From: Desulfosarcina cetonica JCM 12296
Lineage (GTDB): Bacteria > Desulfobacterota > Desulfobacteria > Desulfobacterales > Desulfosarcinaceae
DNA: 40,873 nucleotides
Reading direction: 5' to 3'
Assembly (NCBI RefSeq): GCF_001311845.1
Contig: NZ_BBCC01000038.1
Coordinates: 1 to 40,873 of the forward strand
The position numbers were made by a program, and so were the translations under genes. Positions 7,553 to 16,571 of this stretch are shown here, piece by piece (position 1 is the stretch's first letter; every line of letters starts with the position of its first letter). Under the pieces are notes generated by a model. The model did no database searches and was not told where the DNA came from. It saw only the letters and a list, made by a program, of their open reading frames with translations.

Positions 7553-8803
7553 ATGCCTGTGGAGAAAAAGAAGGTATTGAAAAGGCTCGATTCAGCAAAG
7601 GACCTGTCACGGTTCATGGCCGAATACTACCATGCGCTGGATGAAGCGGATCGTTCCGGAGAGCAGAAGATCGCCTGGTGCACGAGTGTGGGGCCGGCAG
7701 AACTGCTGCGTGGCATGGGCTATCAAATCTATTTTCCCGAAACCCACTCGGCCATGTTGGGGACTACGCGCATGGCCACCGACCTGATCCCCACGACCAC
7801 CGCCATGGGCTATTCACCAGAGATCTGCTCGTACTTGACGGCCGACATCGGGGCCTTTGTCAAGGGCGTCACTCCTCTGGCCACGGCGTTCAAGGGAATC
7901 AGCCAAGTGCCCAAGCCGGACATTCTGGTCTACAACACCAACCAGTGCCGGGATGTCCAGGATTGGTTCAGGTGGTATGGCGTTCACTTCAACGTCCCGG
8001 TGATCGGTATCCAATCCCATCGGTCGGTGGGCGACATCACCGATGCCCACATCGCTTCCATTGCCACGCAAATCCAAGACCTGGTGGAGCCCTTGGAAAC
8101 GGTGGCTGGCCGCAAGCTCGACATGGATGTTTTCAAACATGCCGTGGCCTTGTCCCGGCAGTGCTCGGACCTGTGGGAAAAATGCCTGGCCACCGCTTCG
8201 GCCCTACCCGCACCCCTGACCTTTTTCGACGGCACGACCCTCATGGGGCCGGCGGTGGTGGGACGCGGCACGCAAAAAGCCGTGGATGTCTACCGCCTGC
8301 TTCTGGAAGAACTGGAATCGCGTGTGGCGGCCGGCGAGGGCGCCCTCGTCGATGAGGAGAAACACCGTATATACTGGGATGGCATGCCGGTGTGGGGCCG
8401 CCTGGGCATGCATTCCACGATGTTTGCCGAACTCGGTGCCAATGTGGTCGCCTCCACCTACTGCAGCAGCTGGATTTTCTCGGCCCTGGATGCGTCGGAT
8501 CCGTTCCGAAGCATGGCCCGGGCCTATACCGAGCTGTTCATCACCCGCGACGATGCTTACAAGGAAAACTACATCCAAAATAAACTCGAATGTTTCGGCT
8601 GTGACGGCATTATCTACCACAATGCCCGCACCTGTCCCAACAATACCAATTGTCTGTACGGCCTTCCGCAACGCATGTCCAAGAAAAACGGCATTCCCTT
8701 CTTGATCATCGACGGTGATTTGAACGACTTGCGGTGTTTGTCCGATGAACAGACACGGACCAATATCGAAGCCTTTATCGAACAACTGGAAGAAACGAAA
8801 TAA
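7553..8803 (+). CDS. 2-hydroxyacyl-CoA dehydratase / benzoyl-CoA reductase-type subunit
   Basis: The 416-residue protein has the two-lobed organisation of the HgdB/BcrB/BcrC family. An early WCTSVGPAELLRGMG segment (Cys43) is followed by GYSPEICSYLTADIGAF (Cys92) and YNTNQCRDVQDW (Cys132), a pattern typical of the three-Cys [4Fe-4S] ligation. The C-terminal lobe has ECFGCDGIIYHNARTCPNN. Family members use a low-potential Fe-S cluster for radical dehydration of 2-hydroxyacyl-CoA or two-electron ring reduction of aromatic acyl-CoA. They normally work as two different subunits plus an ATP-dependent activator; neither is seen here. The gene ends 11 bases before an acyl-CoA ligase. The substrate is unknown. 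Confidence 0.8.
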   Translation: MPVEKKKVLKRLDSAKDLSRFMAEYYHALDEADRSGEQKIAWCTSVGPAELLRGMGYQIYFPETHSAMLGTTRMATDLIPTTTAMGYSPEICSYLTADIGAFVKGVTPLATAFKGISQVPKPDILVYNTNQCRDVQDWFRWYGVHFNVPVIGIQSHRSVGDITDAHIASIATQIQDLVEPLETVAGRKLDMDVFKHAVALSRQCSDLWEKCLATASALPAPLTFFDGTTLMGPAVVGRGTQKAVDVYRLLLEELESRVAAGEGALVDEEKHRIYWDGMPVWGRLGMHSTMFAELGANVVASTYCSSWIFSALDASDPFRSMARAYTELFITRDDAYKENYIQNKLECFGCDGIIYHNARTCPNNTNCLYGLPQRMSKKNGIPFLIIDGDLNDLRCLSDEQTRTNIEAFIEQLEETK

Positions 8804-8814
8804 GGAGGTGAACC

Positions 8815-10371
8815 GTGGCGCATTGGATGAATCTGGGCCAACAGTTCAAGGTCAATGCGAGGAGATACGCCCGCAAGCTGGCCTTGAAGGACCAAAGGCG
8901 CAGCTATACATATGCCGAAGCCAACCAGCGGGTCAACCAGCTGGCCCACGGTCTCAAGGGACTGGGCCTTTCCAGAGGCGATAAAATCGCCGTATTCATG
9001 GATAACTGTATCGAAATCATTGAGCTTTACCTGGCCACGGCCAAGACCGGCATCATTATTGTGCCGATCAATTTCCGGCTGGTGGGCCCCGAGGTGGAAT
9101 ACATCGTCAACAATGCCGATGCCAAGGCCATGGTGGTGCAGGACCAGCTCACCGACGTTATTGATCCGATCAAGTCGCGTCTTTCCAATATCCCCGCAAA
9201 CCATTACGTGGCGGTGGGAAGTGAAGTACAAGGCTACATGGCGTACGAGAAATTCATCGCCGGCAATATGGACGATGAACCTGACGATACGGTAGCTCCC
9301 AGTGACACGTGGATCTTGATGTATACATCCGGTACAACAGGCAAGCCCAAGGGGGTGATCCGCTCCCACGAATCCCACATCTCCTTTTACCTGATCAACG
9401 GTTTGGACATGGGATTCAACAATAGTGACTACTGCATGAACGTCATGCCCTTGTGCCACATTAATTCGACGTTCTACACGTTTTTGTTTCTTTATCTCGG
9501 GGGCTCGGTCTATGTCCATCCGGCCCTGGCGTTTCGGGCGCCGGAGGTGCTGCGCATCGTCGAAGCGGAGCGGATCACCTTCATCTCCCTGATTCCGACC
9601 CACTATAACCTGATCTTGAATGTGGATGAGGAAAACCGGCGTCGCGACGTCGGCTCCATCCGCAAACTGCTCTGCTCGTCGGCACCGGTGCGGCGCAAGA
9701 TGAAACGGGAAATTATGGACTTTTTCCCCAATGCCGAACTCTATGAAGGGTATGGTTCCACCGAAGCCGGATCGGTCACCGTGCTTCAACCCGAGGACCA
9801 AATGGTCAAAACCGGTTCCATCGGGCGGGAGCTGCTTGGCACCGATTTTATCAAAATTCTGGACAAACAGGGCAAGGAGGTGCCCGCCGGTGAGGTGGGC
9901 GAGATTTATTCATGCGGCCCCACACTGTTTGACGAATACTACAAGCTGCCGGAAAAAACCGCCGCATCCTTCAAGGACGGTTGGTTCTCCGCCGGTGATA
10001 TGGGCATGCGGGATGAAGACGGTTACTATTATATCGTCGACCGCAAGGACAACATGATCATTACCGGCGGGGAAAACGTCTATCCCAGTGAGGTGGAGGA
10101 GGCGATCGGCAGCCATGAATGCGTGTTCGACTGCGCCTGCATCGGCCTGCCCGACGAAAAGTGGGGCGAGAAGATCGTGGCCGTGGTGACCCTCAAGGAA
10201 GGCGTCGACGAGAACAGTGTTAACGCGGCGGATATTCAATCCTGCTGTCAAGAAAAACTAGCCGGTTACAAGCGTCCCAAGGAGATCATTTTTATCAAAG
10301 GCAATGAAATGCCCCGCACGACCACCGGTAAGATCCTGCACCGGAAATTAAAAGACAGATACACGAACTAG
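8815..10371 (+). CDS. Acyl-CoA synthetase (AMP-forming, ANL superfamily)
   Basis: The GTG start at 8815 has AAGGAGGTGAACC immediately upstream, an excellent ribosome site. The 518 residues show the P-loop YTSGTTGKPKG (about 170-180), the adenine-binding YEGYGSTEAG, GWFSAGDMG, the hinge region DRKDNMIITGGENVYPSEVE, and the C-terminal catalytic Lys in PRTTTGKILHRKL. The enzyme activates a carboxylic acid with ATP and CoA. Its position between the dehydratase-type protein and the 2-oxoacid oxidoreductase suggests it activates the pathway's entry acid or an intermediate. The sequence does not separate fatty, aromatic and alicyclic acid specificities. Confidence 0.93.
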   Translation: MAHWMNLGQQFKVNARRYARKLALKDQRRSYTYAEANQRVNQLAHGLKGLGLSRGDKIAVFMDNCIEIIELYLATAKTGIIIVPINFRLVGPEVEYIVNNADAKAMVVQDQLTDVIDPIKSRLSNIPANHYVAVGSEVQGYMAYEKFIAGNMDDEPDDTVAPSDTWILMYTSGTTGKPKGVIRSHESHISFYLINGLDMGFNNSDYCMNVMPLCHINSTFYTFLFLYLGGSVYVHPALAFRAPEVLRIVEAERITFISLIPTHYNLILNVDEENRRRDVGSIRKLLCSSAPVRRKMKREIMDFFPNAELYEGYGSTEAGSVTVLQPEDQMVKTGSIGRELLGTDFIKILDKQGKEVPAGEVGEIYSCGPTLFDEYYKLPEKTAASFKDGWFSAGDMGMRDEDGYYYIVDRKDNMIITGGENVYPSEVEEAIGSHECVFDCACIGLPDEKWGEKIVAVVTLKEGVDENSVNAADIQSCCQEKLAGYKRPKEIIFIKGNEMPRTTTGKILHRKLKDRYTN

Positions 10372-10418
10372 AAGTAACGGCCAATGCGCCCGCAACCCAT
10401 TGACTGGAGAATTTATAG

Positions 10419-12226
10419 ATGAACAAGCATATCCTATCAGGCAACGAAGCGGTGGCCCTAGGCGCGTACCAAGCCGGTGTAAAGGTCGCCAGTGCCTACC
10501 CGGGAACTCCGAGCACGGAGATCCTGCAGAATTTTGCGACCTATGACGGCGTATATGCCGAGTGGGCGCCCAATGAGAAAGTGGCCCTGGAAGTGGCGAT
10601 CGGGTCGGCCATGACCGGTGTCCGCACGCTATTCACCACCAAACATGTGGGGCTGAACGTGGCTGCAGACCCCTTGATGACCCTGGCCTACACCGGTATT
10701 ACCGGAGGTCTGTTAATCGTGTGCGCCGATGATCCGGGCATGCATAGCAGCCAGAACGAGCAGGACAACCGGTATTATGCACGCTTCGCCAAAATTCCCA
10801 TGTTGGAGCCCAGCGACAGCCAGGAGGCCAAGGCCATGGTGCGGAAGGGCTGCGCTTGTCCGAATCCTACGACACGCCGACCCTTTTGCGCATGACGACC
10901 CGAGTCTGCCATTCAAAAGCGATCGTTGATACGGATGTGGAAAATCAGGCCCCGATCCCCAAGGCCGAGGGATTCAAACGGGACCTGAAAAAATTCGTCA
11001 TGATCCCGGCCTTTGGCAAACTGCGGCATCCCCTGGTGCTCGAACGAGAAGAAAAGCTTACGGCCGTATCCGAGAAAAGCCCCTTCAACCGCATGGAAAT
11101 GAACGACACGCGGGTCGGGATCATCACCAGCGGCATCGCCTACCAATATGTCAAGGAGATCCTGCCCGAAGCGTCGGTGCTCAAACTGGGGATGACATTT
11201 CCGTTGCCCGCCACCCTGATTCGGGAATTCGCCGCCAAGGTGGACAGGTTGCTCGTGGTGGAAGAGCTTGAGCCTTATATCGAGGATGAGATCCGTATCA
11301 TGGGGCTCGCTGTCGAGGGCAAGGCCTTGTTCTCCAAACTGGACGAACTCTCTCCGGACACCGTGGCCGCCGGTTTTGCCAAAGCCGGCATGCTGCCGTT
11401 TGATCTGCCGGCAGCCCGGGAAAAGGCGCCGGGCAGCGAAATGCCTCGTCCGCCGCTACTTTGCGCCGGCTGCCCGCATCGGGGGCTGTTCTACGCCCTG
11501 AATAAAATGAAGGCCCTCGTCCACAGCGATATCGGCTGCTATACCTTAAGTGTGCTGCCACCATTGCAGAGCATCGACACCACCCTTTGCATGGGCGCCA
11601 GCATCAGCATGGCCCACGGTACGGCCAAAGCCGTGGCCCAGGCCGGCATCGAGGACAAGCGGCCGGTGTTTGCCACCATCGGCGATTCCACATTCTTTCA
11701 CTCGGGCATCACCAGTCTTTTGGATGTGATCTACAACAAGGGTAACGTGAACGTGATCATCATGGACAACCGCATCACGGCCATGACCGGCGGGCAACAG
11801 AATCCCGGCACGGGCAAGACCCTGCAGATGGAAGATACCAATGCCGTGGACATCATTTCCCTGGTCAAAGCCATGGGCTGCACGCGGGTCAGGGAAATCG
11901 ATCCCTTTGACCTTGAGGGAACCCTGGCGGCGCTCAAGGAAGAAGTTGATTACGACGGACCCAGCGTGTTGGTCACCAAGCGCCCCTGCATCCAGCTTTT
12001 CCGTCAAGACCCCCAAGCCGTACGCGTGGTGGACGAGGCGGCCTGCATCGGCTGCAAGATGTGCCTGAAACTGGGTTGCCCGTCCATTTCCCAGGGCGGG
12101 ATCATCCCGGATGAAGAGGGCAAGAAGGAGCGTCACTACGCGCGCATCGACGCCGCTACCTGTTACGGCTGCTCCCTTTGCGAACAGGTTTGCAAACAAA
12201 ACGCCATTTCCGTGGTGGCCGGCTAA
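10419..12226 (+). pseudogene. iorA: Indolepyruvate:ferredoxin oxidoreductase alpha subunit, frameshifted
   Basis: The N-terminal piece (LSGNEAVALGAYQAGVKVAS, AYPGTPSTEI, EWAPNEKVALEVAIG) is the pyrimidine-binding TPP domain. The larger piece has CAGCPHRG, the TPP-diphosphate motif GDSTFFHSGITSLLDV with IIMDN, and a C-terminal ferredoxin domain with CIGCKMCLKLGCPS and CYGCSLCEQVCKQ (two [4Fe-4S] clusters). The break near 10848 is repaired by one G (GGG to GGGG, reading KGLRLSESYDTP). The repaired product is about 602 residues, the normal IorA length. The complex oxidises aryl-pyruvates to acyl-CoA with ferredoxin as acceptor. In this operon it may instead process another 2-oxoacid or supply reduced ferredoxin (inference). 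Confidence 0.88.
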
Positions 12227-12250
12227 TCACCGGGAGACAGGAGACGAACA

Positions 12251-12841
12251 ATGAAGCGTGAGAATACAAAGACGACCAACGTGTTGGTGGTGGGCACCGG
12301 CGGCCAGGGGGTGATCACGGCCAGCGAAATTCTCTCGGACGTGGCCATGTTCAGCGGTTTTGACACCAAGAAGAGTGAGATTCACGGCATGTCCCAGCGT
12401 GGCGGCGTGGTGACCAGCCATGTGCGCTACAGTGAGAAAGTCTACTCTCCGATGATCATGGAGGGTGAGGTAGACATTTTGCTCTCATTCGAACTGGCCG
12501 AAACGGTCCGATGGATGCATTATTTAAAGCCAAAAGGCCGAGTCATCGCCAACCTCCAGCAAATCATCCCTCCGGCAGTGTATGCGGGGATGGGCCGTTA
12601 CCCGGAGGATGCGGTATCGGTTATCCGTCAGGGCGCTGATCATTCGATCTTGGTGGATGCCCAACTGATTGCGAAGGAACTCGGCAATCCCAGGCTCGTC
12701 AACACCATTTTGTTAGGTATTGCCTCGGCCTTTTTGGACCTTTCTGTAGACGGTTGGAAAACCGTCATCGCCAACCGGGTACCACCCAAGTTCAAAGAGT
12801 TGAATATCGTCGCCTTTGACCGGGGACGCGGGCTGAATTAG
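12251..12841 (+). CDS. iorB: Indolepyruvate:ferredoxin oxidoreductase beta subunit
   Basis: The 196-residue protein begins with NVLVVGTGGQGVITASEIL, followed by KKSEIHGMSQRGGVVTSHVR. These are the characteristic gamma/beta-type domain motifs of IorB and related 2-oxoacid:acceptor oxidoreductases. It starts 24 bases after the IorA stop, with AGGAG upstream. It forms the heterodimer with IorA and contributes to CoA binding and thioester release. It is intact while iorA shows a one-base break, which argues that the break is either recent or a sequencing error. Confidence 0.92.
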   Translation: MKRENTKTTNVLVVGTGGQGVITASEILSDVAMFSGFDTKKSEIHGMSQRGGVVTSHVRYSEKVYSPMIMEGEVDILLSFELAETVRWMHYLKPKGRVIANLQQIIPPAVYAGMGRYPEDAVSVIRQGADHSILVDAQLIAKELGNPRLVNTILLGIASAFLDLSVDGWKTVIANRVPPKFKELNIVAFDRGRGLN

Positions 12842-12951
12842 TTCGTGCCAACCCTGAAATAATCAGATTCGGCTGTTCCCGAATGGATAAACGATAAGAT
12901 GGTAGGGTCTATTCCCATTACGCCGCCAACCCACAAGATAAGAACTGTGCC

Positions 12952-14328
12952 ATGGAAATAGCCATCGTTGGAGCAGGGGTCCTGGGATCCATTTTTGGCA
13001 GTCTTTTGCGCAAAAGGGTTTTCCGTAACCTTGATCGAAGTGCTCACCGAGCGCGTCCATCTGATTGACAAGGAAGGCTTATGGATGCAGTGGCCCGATG
13101 GGAAACGCACCCATGAAAGGATCACCATTACCTCGGATGTTAACGCGGTTGGCATCCAGGATGTGGTGATGGTGGCGGTCAAAGGGTATCATACCCGGTC
13201 TGCCATCAAGGGCGCTTTGCCAATGATCGGCAAGGACACCGCGATCCTATCGGTTCAAAACGGGCTGGGGAATCTGGAGGTCATTGCCGAAGCGGTGGGC
13301 CCGGAACGGGTGGTTGGCGGCATTACCGCGCACTCGGGTATGCCGATAAGCATGAACGAGGTGCGATATGTGGGCGGCCTGGGTCCCTTGCTGGTTATTG
13401 GCCCCTATGACGGCGTGGTTCGTCCAGTTTTCGAAACATGGTCAATCAGTTCCAGGGCACGGGCCTGGACGTGCATGCCACGCCGGATATCAACAGCGTC
13501 ATCTGGAAAAAACTGATCGCCAACGTCTCCACCAACGTGGTTGCCGCCCTGACCGGTCTCACCGGTAGTACAGCGATCCAGCATCAACAGTCGGTCAACA
13601 TCATCAATGCCCTGTGCCAGGAACTGGCCCAGGTGGCCCGTGCCAAGGGTATCGACTTTCCCGAGCTGCAGGATCCGTTGGCCTTTTCTCTCAAGGCCTT
13701 TGCCTCCACCAAGGACAACAAGGTATCCATGCTTCAAGACGTGGAAGCCGGACGCCCCACGGAGATCGGCAACCTCAACGAAATAATCGTTTCCGAAGGG
13801 AAACGGTTCAACATCCCTACGCCCTATAACGAGGCGGTGTCATGGCTGACCCGGGGGGTCGAGGAACGCAACCGGCAGAAGCTTTCCGTGGTCGAATCGG
13901 CCTGTGAGCCCGATGCCGTGCGTGACGCCATCAAGAACGAGAACCTGGACGCCCTGCGCCAGACGCTGGAAACCTCTCCCCTGGCCCGCGCGTTGTCGAT
14001 TCATTTTACCGAATTCGAGCCCGGCCGGACCACGGCCAAGCTGCCCGGTACGTCGCAGCTATCCAATTTTCTCGGCTACACGCATACCGGTGCGTTGTTT
14101 ATGCTGGCGGAGCAGGTCATGGCCGCTGCGGCCAATTCCTTGGGCCATGTGGGCCTGCCGCTGAGCTGTGATATCGAATTCCTTCACGCGGCCAATCCGG
14201 CCAAGGATGTAATCGCGTCAGCTCGGGTAATCGACACCCAGGGGCGCATAGCACGGGTAAAAGTTGCGCTAACCCAAGATGAACAGGTCGTTGCGAGCTT
14301 ATCAGAGATGGTTTTTTTGCGTAAATAG
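12952..14328 (+). pseudogene. Ketopantoate reductase-family dehydrogenase fused to a hotdog thioesterase, two frameshifts
   Basis: Reading starts at the ATG at 12952 (MEIAIVGAGVLGS, Rossmann GxGxxG). An extra T or two missing bases near 13004 moves the reading to AKGFSVTLIE and on through VQNGLGNLEVIAEAVG. A missing C near 13437 (GAAAC to GAAACC) then joins it to MVNQFQGTGLDVHATPDI and the family helix WKKLIANVSTN. The same final frame continues without a stop into a second domain of about 130 residues (LSIHFTEFEPGRTTAKLPGT, GALFMLAEQVMAAAANS, CDIEFLHAANPAKDV). This resembles PaaI/DUF4442 hotdog thioesterases. The repaired protein is about 458 residues. The two-domain link lies within one open frame, so it does not depend on either repair. 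Confidence 0.78.
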
Positions 14329-14341
14329 GCAGGAATGTGCG

Positions 14342-15076
14342 CTATGCTGCATCTTTTCTAACTTTTATCAATCTGTATCTGAATCTGTTTTTGGATCGGA
14401 TTTTGGGTTTCATTTTCGGTTCCACGCTTGGGTTTGGTTCCGATAAGATTCTGACAAACATCTGGTAGACGTCATCAACCAAGGCATCCGAAATTTCGGT
14501 CCCATATTTTGCGACGTATTGACCATAATATTTTGAATCTTTGTTTATGTGGCAAGCAACGATTCGCCAATAAACAAAAACGGATCGAATCATGATCCCG
14601 CTGACCATGGGATTTGCCTTGATGAATACTTTTTCTTTAACTCCCTCTTCGATCGTTTCGTCGATGAATTTGCAAATCAGCCCGATACTCTCCTCGATGG
14701 AGCATTGTGGTAAAAATGTATTGTTTGAAAGTAGCTCTCTGACAATTACCGAGTGAATCTCATTATTTTTCACAATCTGTGCGATGGCATGAATGTATTT
14801 ATAGAGCCTTTCGTGTGGGGTAAGCGCATCGGACTGTTTCATGGTTTTTTTCAGCGCCACCTTCGCCCCCGATTCGATTTCCTCCACAACAGCACGGTAA
14901 AGGGTATCCTTGTCCCCCATGTAATAATACATGCTTCGTTTACTCATGCCTGCGGCGGTGGCGATATCGTCCGCGCTCACGCCATCGTAGCCTTTTTGCG
15001 AAAAGGCTTCGGTGGCCTTCTTGAGAATGTGGTCGATTTTTTCTTTCCGCTTATTGTTGGGTCCACTTCGTTTCAT
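14342..15076 (-). CDS. TetR/AcrR-family transcriptional regulator (TetR-1)
   Basis: The 244 residues begin with a TetR DNA-binding domain: ILKKATEAFSQKGYDGVSADDIATAAGMSKRSMYYYMGDKDTLY covers roughly residues 17-60 (described here in pieces, with SKRSMYYYMGDKDTLY the recognition-helix end). The ligand-binding part contains VIVRELLSNNTFLPQ. The C-terminal 30 residues are unusually rich in Lys and Arg (KMKPKIRSKNRFRYRL), a tail not expected in ordinary TetRs. It is a clear paralogue of the TetR at 40177, sharing the 16-residue stretch exactly. It converges on the plus-strand catabolic operon with a 13-bp gap and probably controls genes of this island. Confidence 0.92.
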   Translation of the reverse strand: MKRSGPNNKRKEKIDHILKKATEAFSQKGYDGVSADDIATAAGMSKRSMYYYMGDKDTLYRAVVEEIESGAKVALKKTMKQSDALTPHERLYKYIHAIAQIVKNNEIHSVIVRELLSNNTFLPQCSIEESIGLICKFIDETIEEGVKEKVFIKANPMVSGIMIRSVFVYWRIVACHINKDSKYYGQYVAKYGTEISDALVDDVYQMFVRILSEPNPSVEPKMKPKIRSKNRFRYRLIKVRKDAA

Positions 15077-15194
15077 ACGATTTGACTCGGATTGCTTATT
15101 AAAAAAATTATGGGGGCCCGCACTTGAAATTCTGGATCGGCCGGCGGGTGATAATATGTCGTGTATAAAATTATATTGTCGTTTTATGACTTAT

Positions 15195-15223
15195 TGTTTA
15201 TATCATTTGGATATTTTTGTCAA
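15195..15223 (-). promoter_or_regulatory. Putative promoter of TetR-1
   Basis: On the minus strand TTGACA (15223-15218) is followed after 17 bases by TAAACA (15200-15195). Just downstream, GTCATAAAACGAC (13 bp, GTC/GAC ends) is a weak palindrome that could be a self-regulatory site. The rest of the 15077-15391 gap is A+T-rich with no gene; it must also hold the mobB promoter. Confidence 0.45.
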
Positions 15224-15391
15224 TACAGCCCGCCCCCCTATGGTTTGTGAATGGATTCCGTTTTGACCCCATGCATCATCACTTGTCAGCGTAACCCGAT
15301 TATATTGCACTAAATATGGATTAACTGAGCCACAAAAGCGGATCAGTCAACTGGATAACAATTAACGATTACCCATCTAAAAAAGGCGGCC

Positions 15392-15913
15392 ATGACACCT
15401 CCAATCCTTTCTATTGTCAGCAAAAAAAATAGTGGAAAAACGACGTTGCTCGAAAAATTGATCCCTGCATTGCTTAAAAATGGATATCGCGTGGGCACCG
15501 TCAAACATGATTCCCATGGATTTGAAATCGACCATGAAGGAAAAGATACTTGGCGTCACAAACGTGCTGGCGCCTTAACGGTGGCTATTTCTTCCCCCTG
15601 GAAGCTTTCCCTGATTAAAGATGTAAAGGAGGAACTTTCACTGGACGAAATCGTTGATACCTACTTTGATGATATGGATCTTGTATTAACGGAAGGATAC
15701 AAACGATCCGGCAAGCCAAGCATTGAAGTTTTCCGGAGCACGGCGCATCAAACGCCCCTTCATGTTAAAGGGGCGTCGAACAATTTGCTTGCCGTGGTGT
15801 CAGACGTTCCGGTTGACCTTGGTGTGCCCAATTTTGGCATGAATGATATTGATGCGATAATGAATTTTATTTTGACTCGCTTTCCCGTTTCACACAAAAA
15901 TAAAAACCTTTAA
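15392..15913 (+). CDS. mobB: Molybdopterin-guanine dinucleotide biosynthesis protein B
   Basis: The 173-residue protein has the MobB signature: a P-loop VSKKNSGKTTLLEKLI near residue 8, the TVKHDSHGFEIDHEGKDTWRH segment (residues about 37-57) and LVLTEGYKRSGKPSIEVFR. MobB is a GTP-binding partner that assists MobA in making the guanylated cofactor. It is divergent from TetR-1 and convergent with mobA, with 10 bases between the two stops. It is therefore transcribed separately from the other cofactor genes. Confidence 0.93.
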   Translation: MTPPILSIVSKKNSGKTTLLEKLIPALLKNGYRVGTVKHDSHGFEIDHEGKDTWRHKRAGALTVAISSPWKLSLIKDVKEELSLDEIVDTYFDDMDLVLTEGYKRSGKPSIEVFRSTAHQTPLHVKGASNNLLAVVSDVPVDLGVPNFGMNDIDAIMNFILTRFPVSHKNKNL

Positions 15914-15923
15914 GGCAACGTTT

Positions 15924-16550
15924 TTATCCGCCGATGCGTGCCTGGCATAATGTATGGCTGAGAGAATGTTTTTCCGGTGTGTTTACATTGAAAAAGGAGA
16001 TGAGGTCCGGGTCAACTGCGGCAATTTGCGTGGTTGACAAAGTCTTGATTTTTACCAAATCAAAAAAGTCATAAATTCTATAGTTCCCCCGATTAAGTTG
16101 TGTTTCTATGAGCGGAATGCAGCGTTTTGAATAGATGGCACACAGTGGCTCATAGTATCCATTGACATGCGGCACCACGACGTCCACATCCGAAGTGAGG
16201 GCGTCAATTAACAATTGAATAACCGCCGGTAGAAGAAATGGTGTGTCACAAGGCACGATAAAAGCATGTTCCGCACTGGATTGCTTCAAACCAGCGTGAA
16301 TGCCGGTAAGGGACGCGCGGATCTCATAAAGGTCGGGGACCACACGAATCGGTATATCGGCATACACCTCGGGTTGCCTTGTAACTAATAGAATTTCTGT
16401 GAATTTAGAATCCAGACAATTGAGCAGTCTTTCCAGAATTGAGAGTTCGCCAACTTTTAAAAAGGCCTTATTGCGACCAGCCATGCGGGTATTCAACCCG
16501 CCACTTAAAACGACTGCGCTGCATTGGTGTCGGTATCGTTGATCGATCAA
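15924..16550 (-). CDS. mobA: Molybdenum cofactor guanylyltransferase
   Basis: The 208-residue product shows the nucleotidyltransferase motif VVLSGGLNTRMAGRNKAFL, the metal-binding PCDTPFLLP and the C-terminal FFNVNTPE, all typical of MobA. It attaches GMP to molybdenum or tungsten pterin. The apparent start is TTG at 16550, with AGGGA about 9 bases upstream and no better ATG near. It follows moeA by 21 bases and is the last gene of the cofactor operon. Confidence 0.92.
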   Translation of the reverse strand: MIDQRYRHQCSAVVLSGGLNTRMAGRNKAFLKVGELSILERLLNCLDSKFTEILLVTRQPEVYADIPIRVVPDLYEIRASLTGIHAGLKQSSAEHAFIVPCDTPFLLPAVIQLLIDALTSDVDVVVPHVNGYYEPLCAIYSKRCIPLIETQLNRGNYRIYDFFDLVKIKTLSTTQIAAVDPDLISFFNVNTPEKHSLSHTLCQARIGG

Positions 16551-16571
16551 TGACTTCGTCCCTGGTAAAAT

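Noticed and set aside
15295..15340. ModE-like site (ATATT-GCACTA-AATAT) upstream of mobB
   Set aside because: The inverted repeat is short and A+T-rich, and differs from the known ModE consensus; not distinguishable from background by eye.
15901..15926. Bidirectional terminator between mobB and mobA
   Set aside because: The possible stem (TAAAAAC/GTTTTTA) is only 7 A+T-rich pairs with a 12-base loop; too weak to call.
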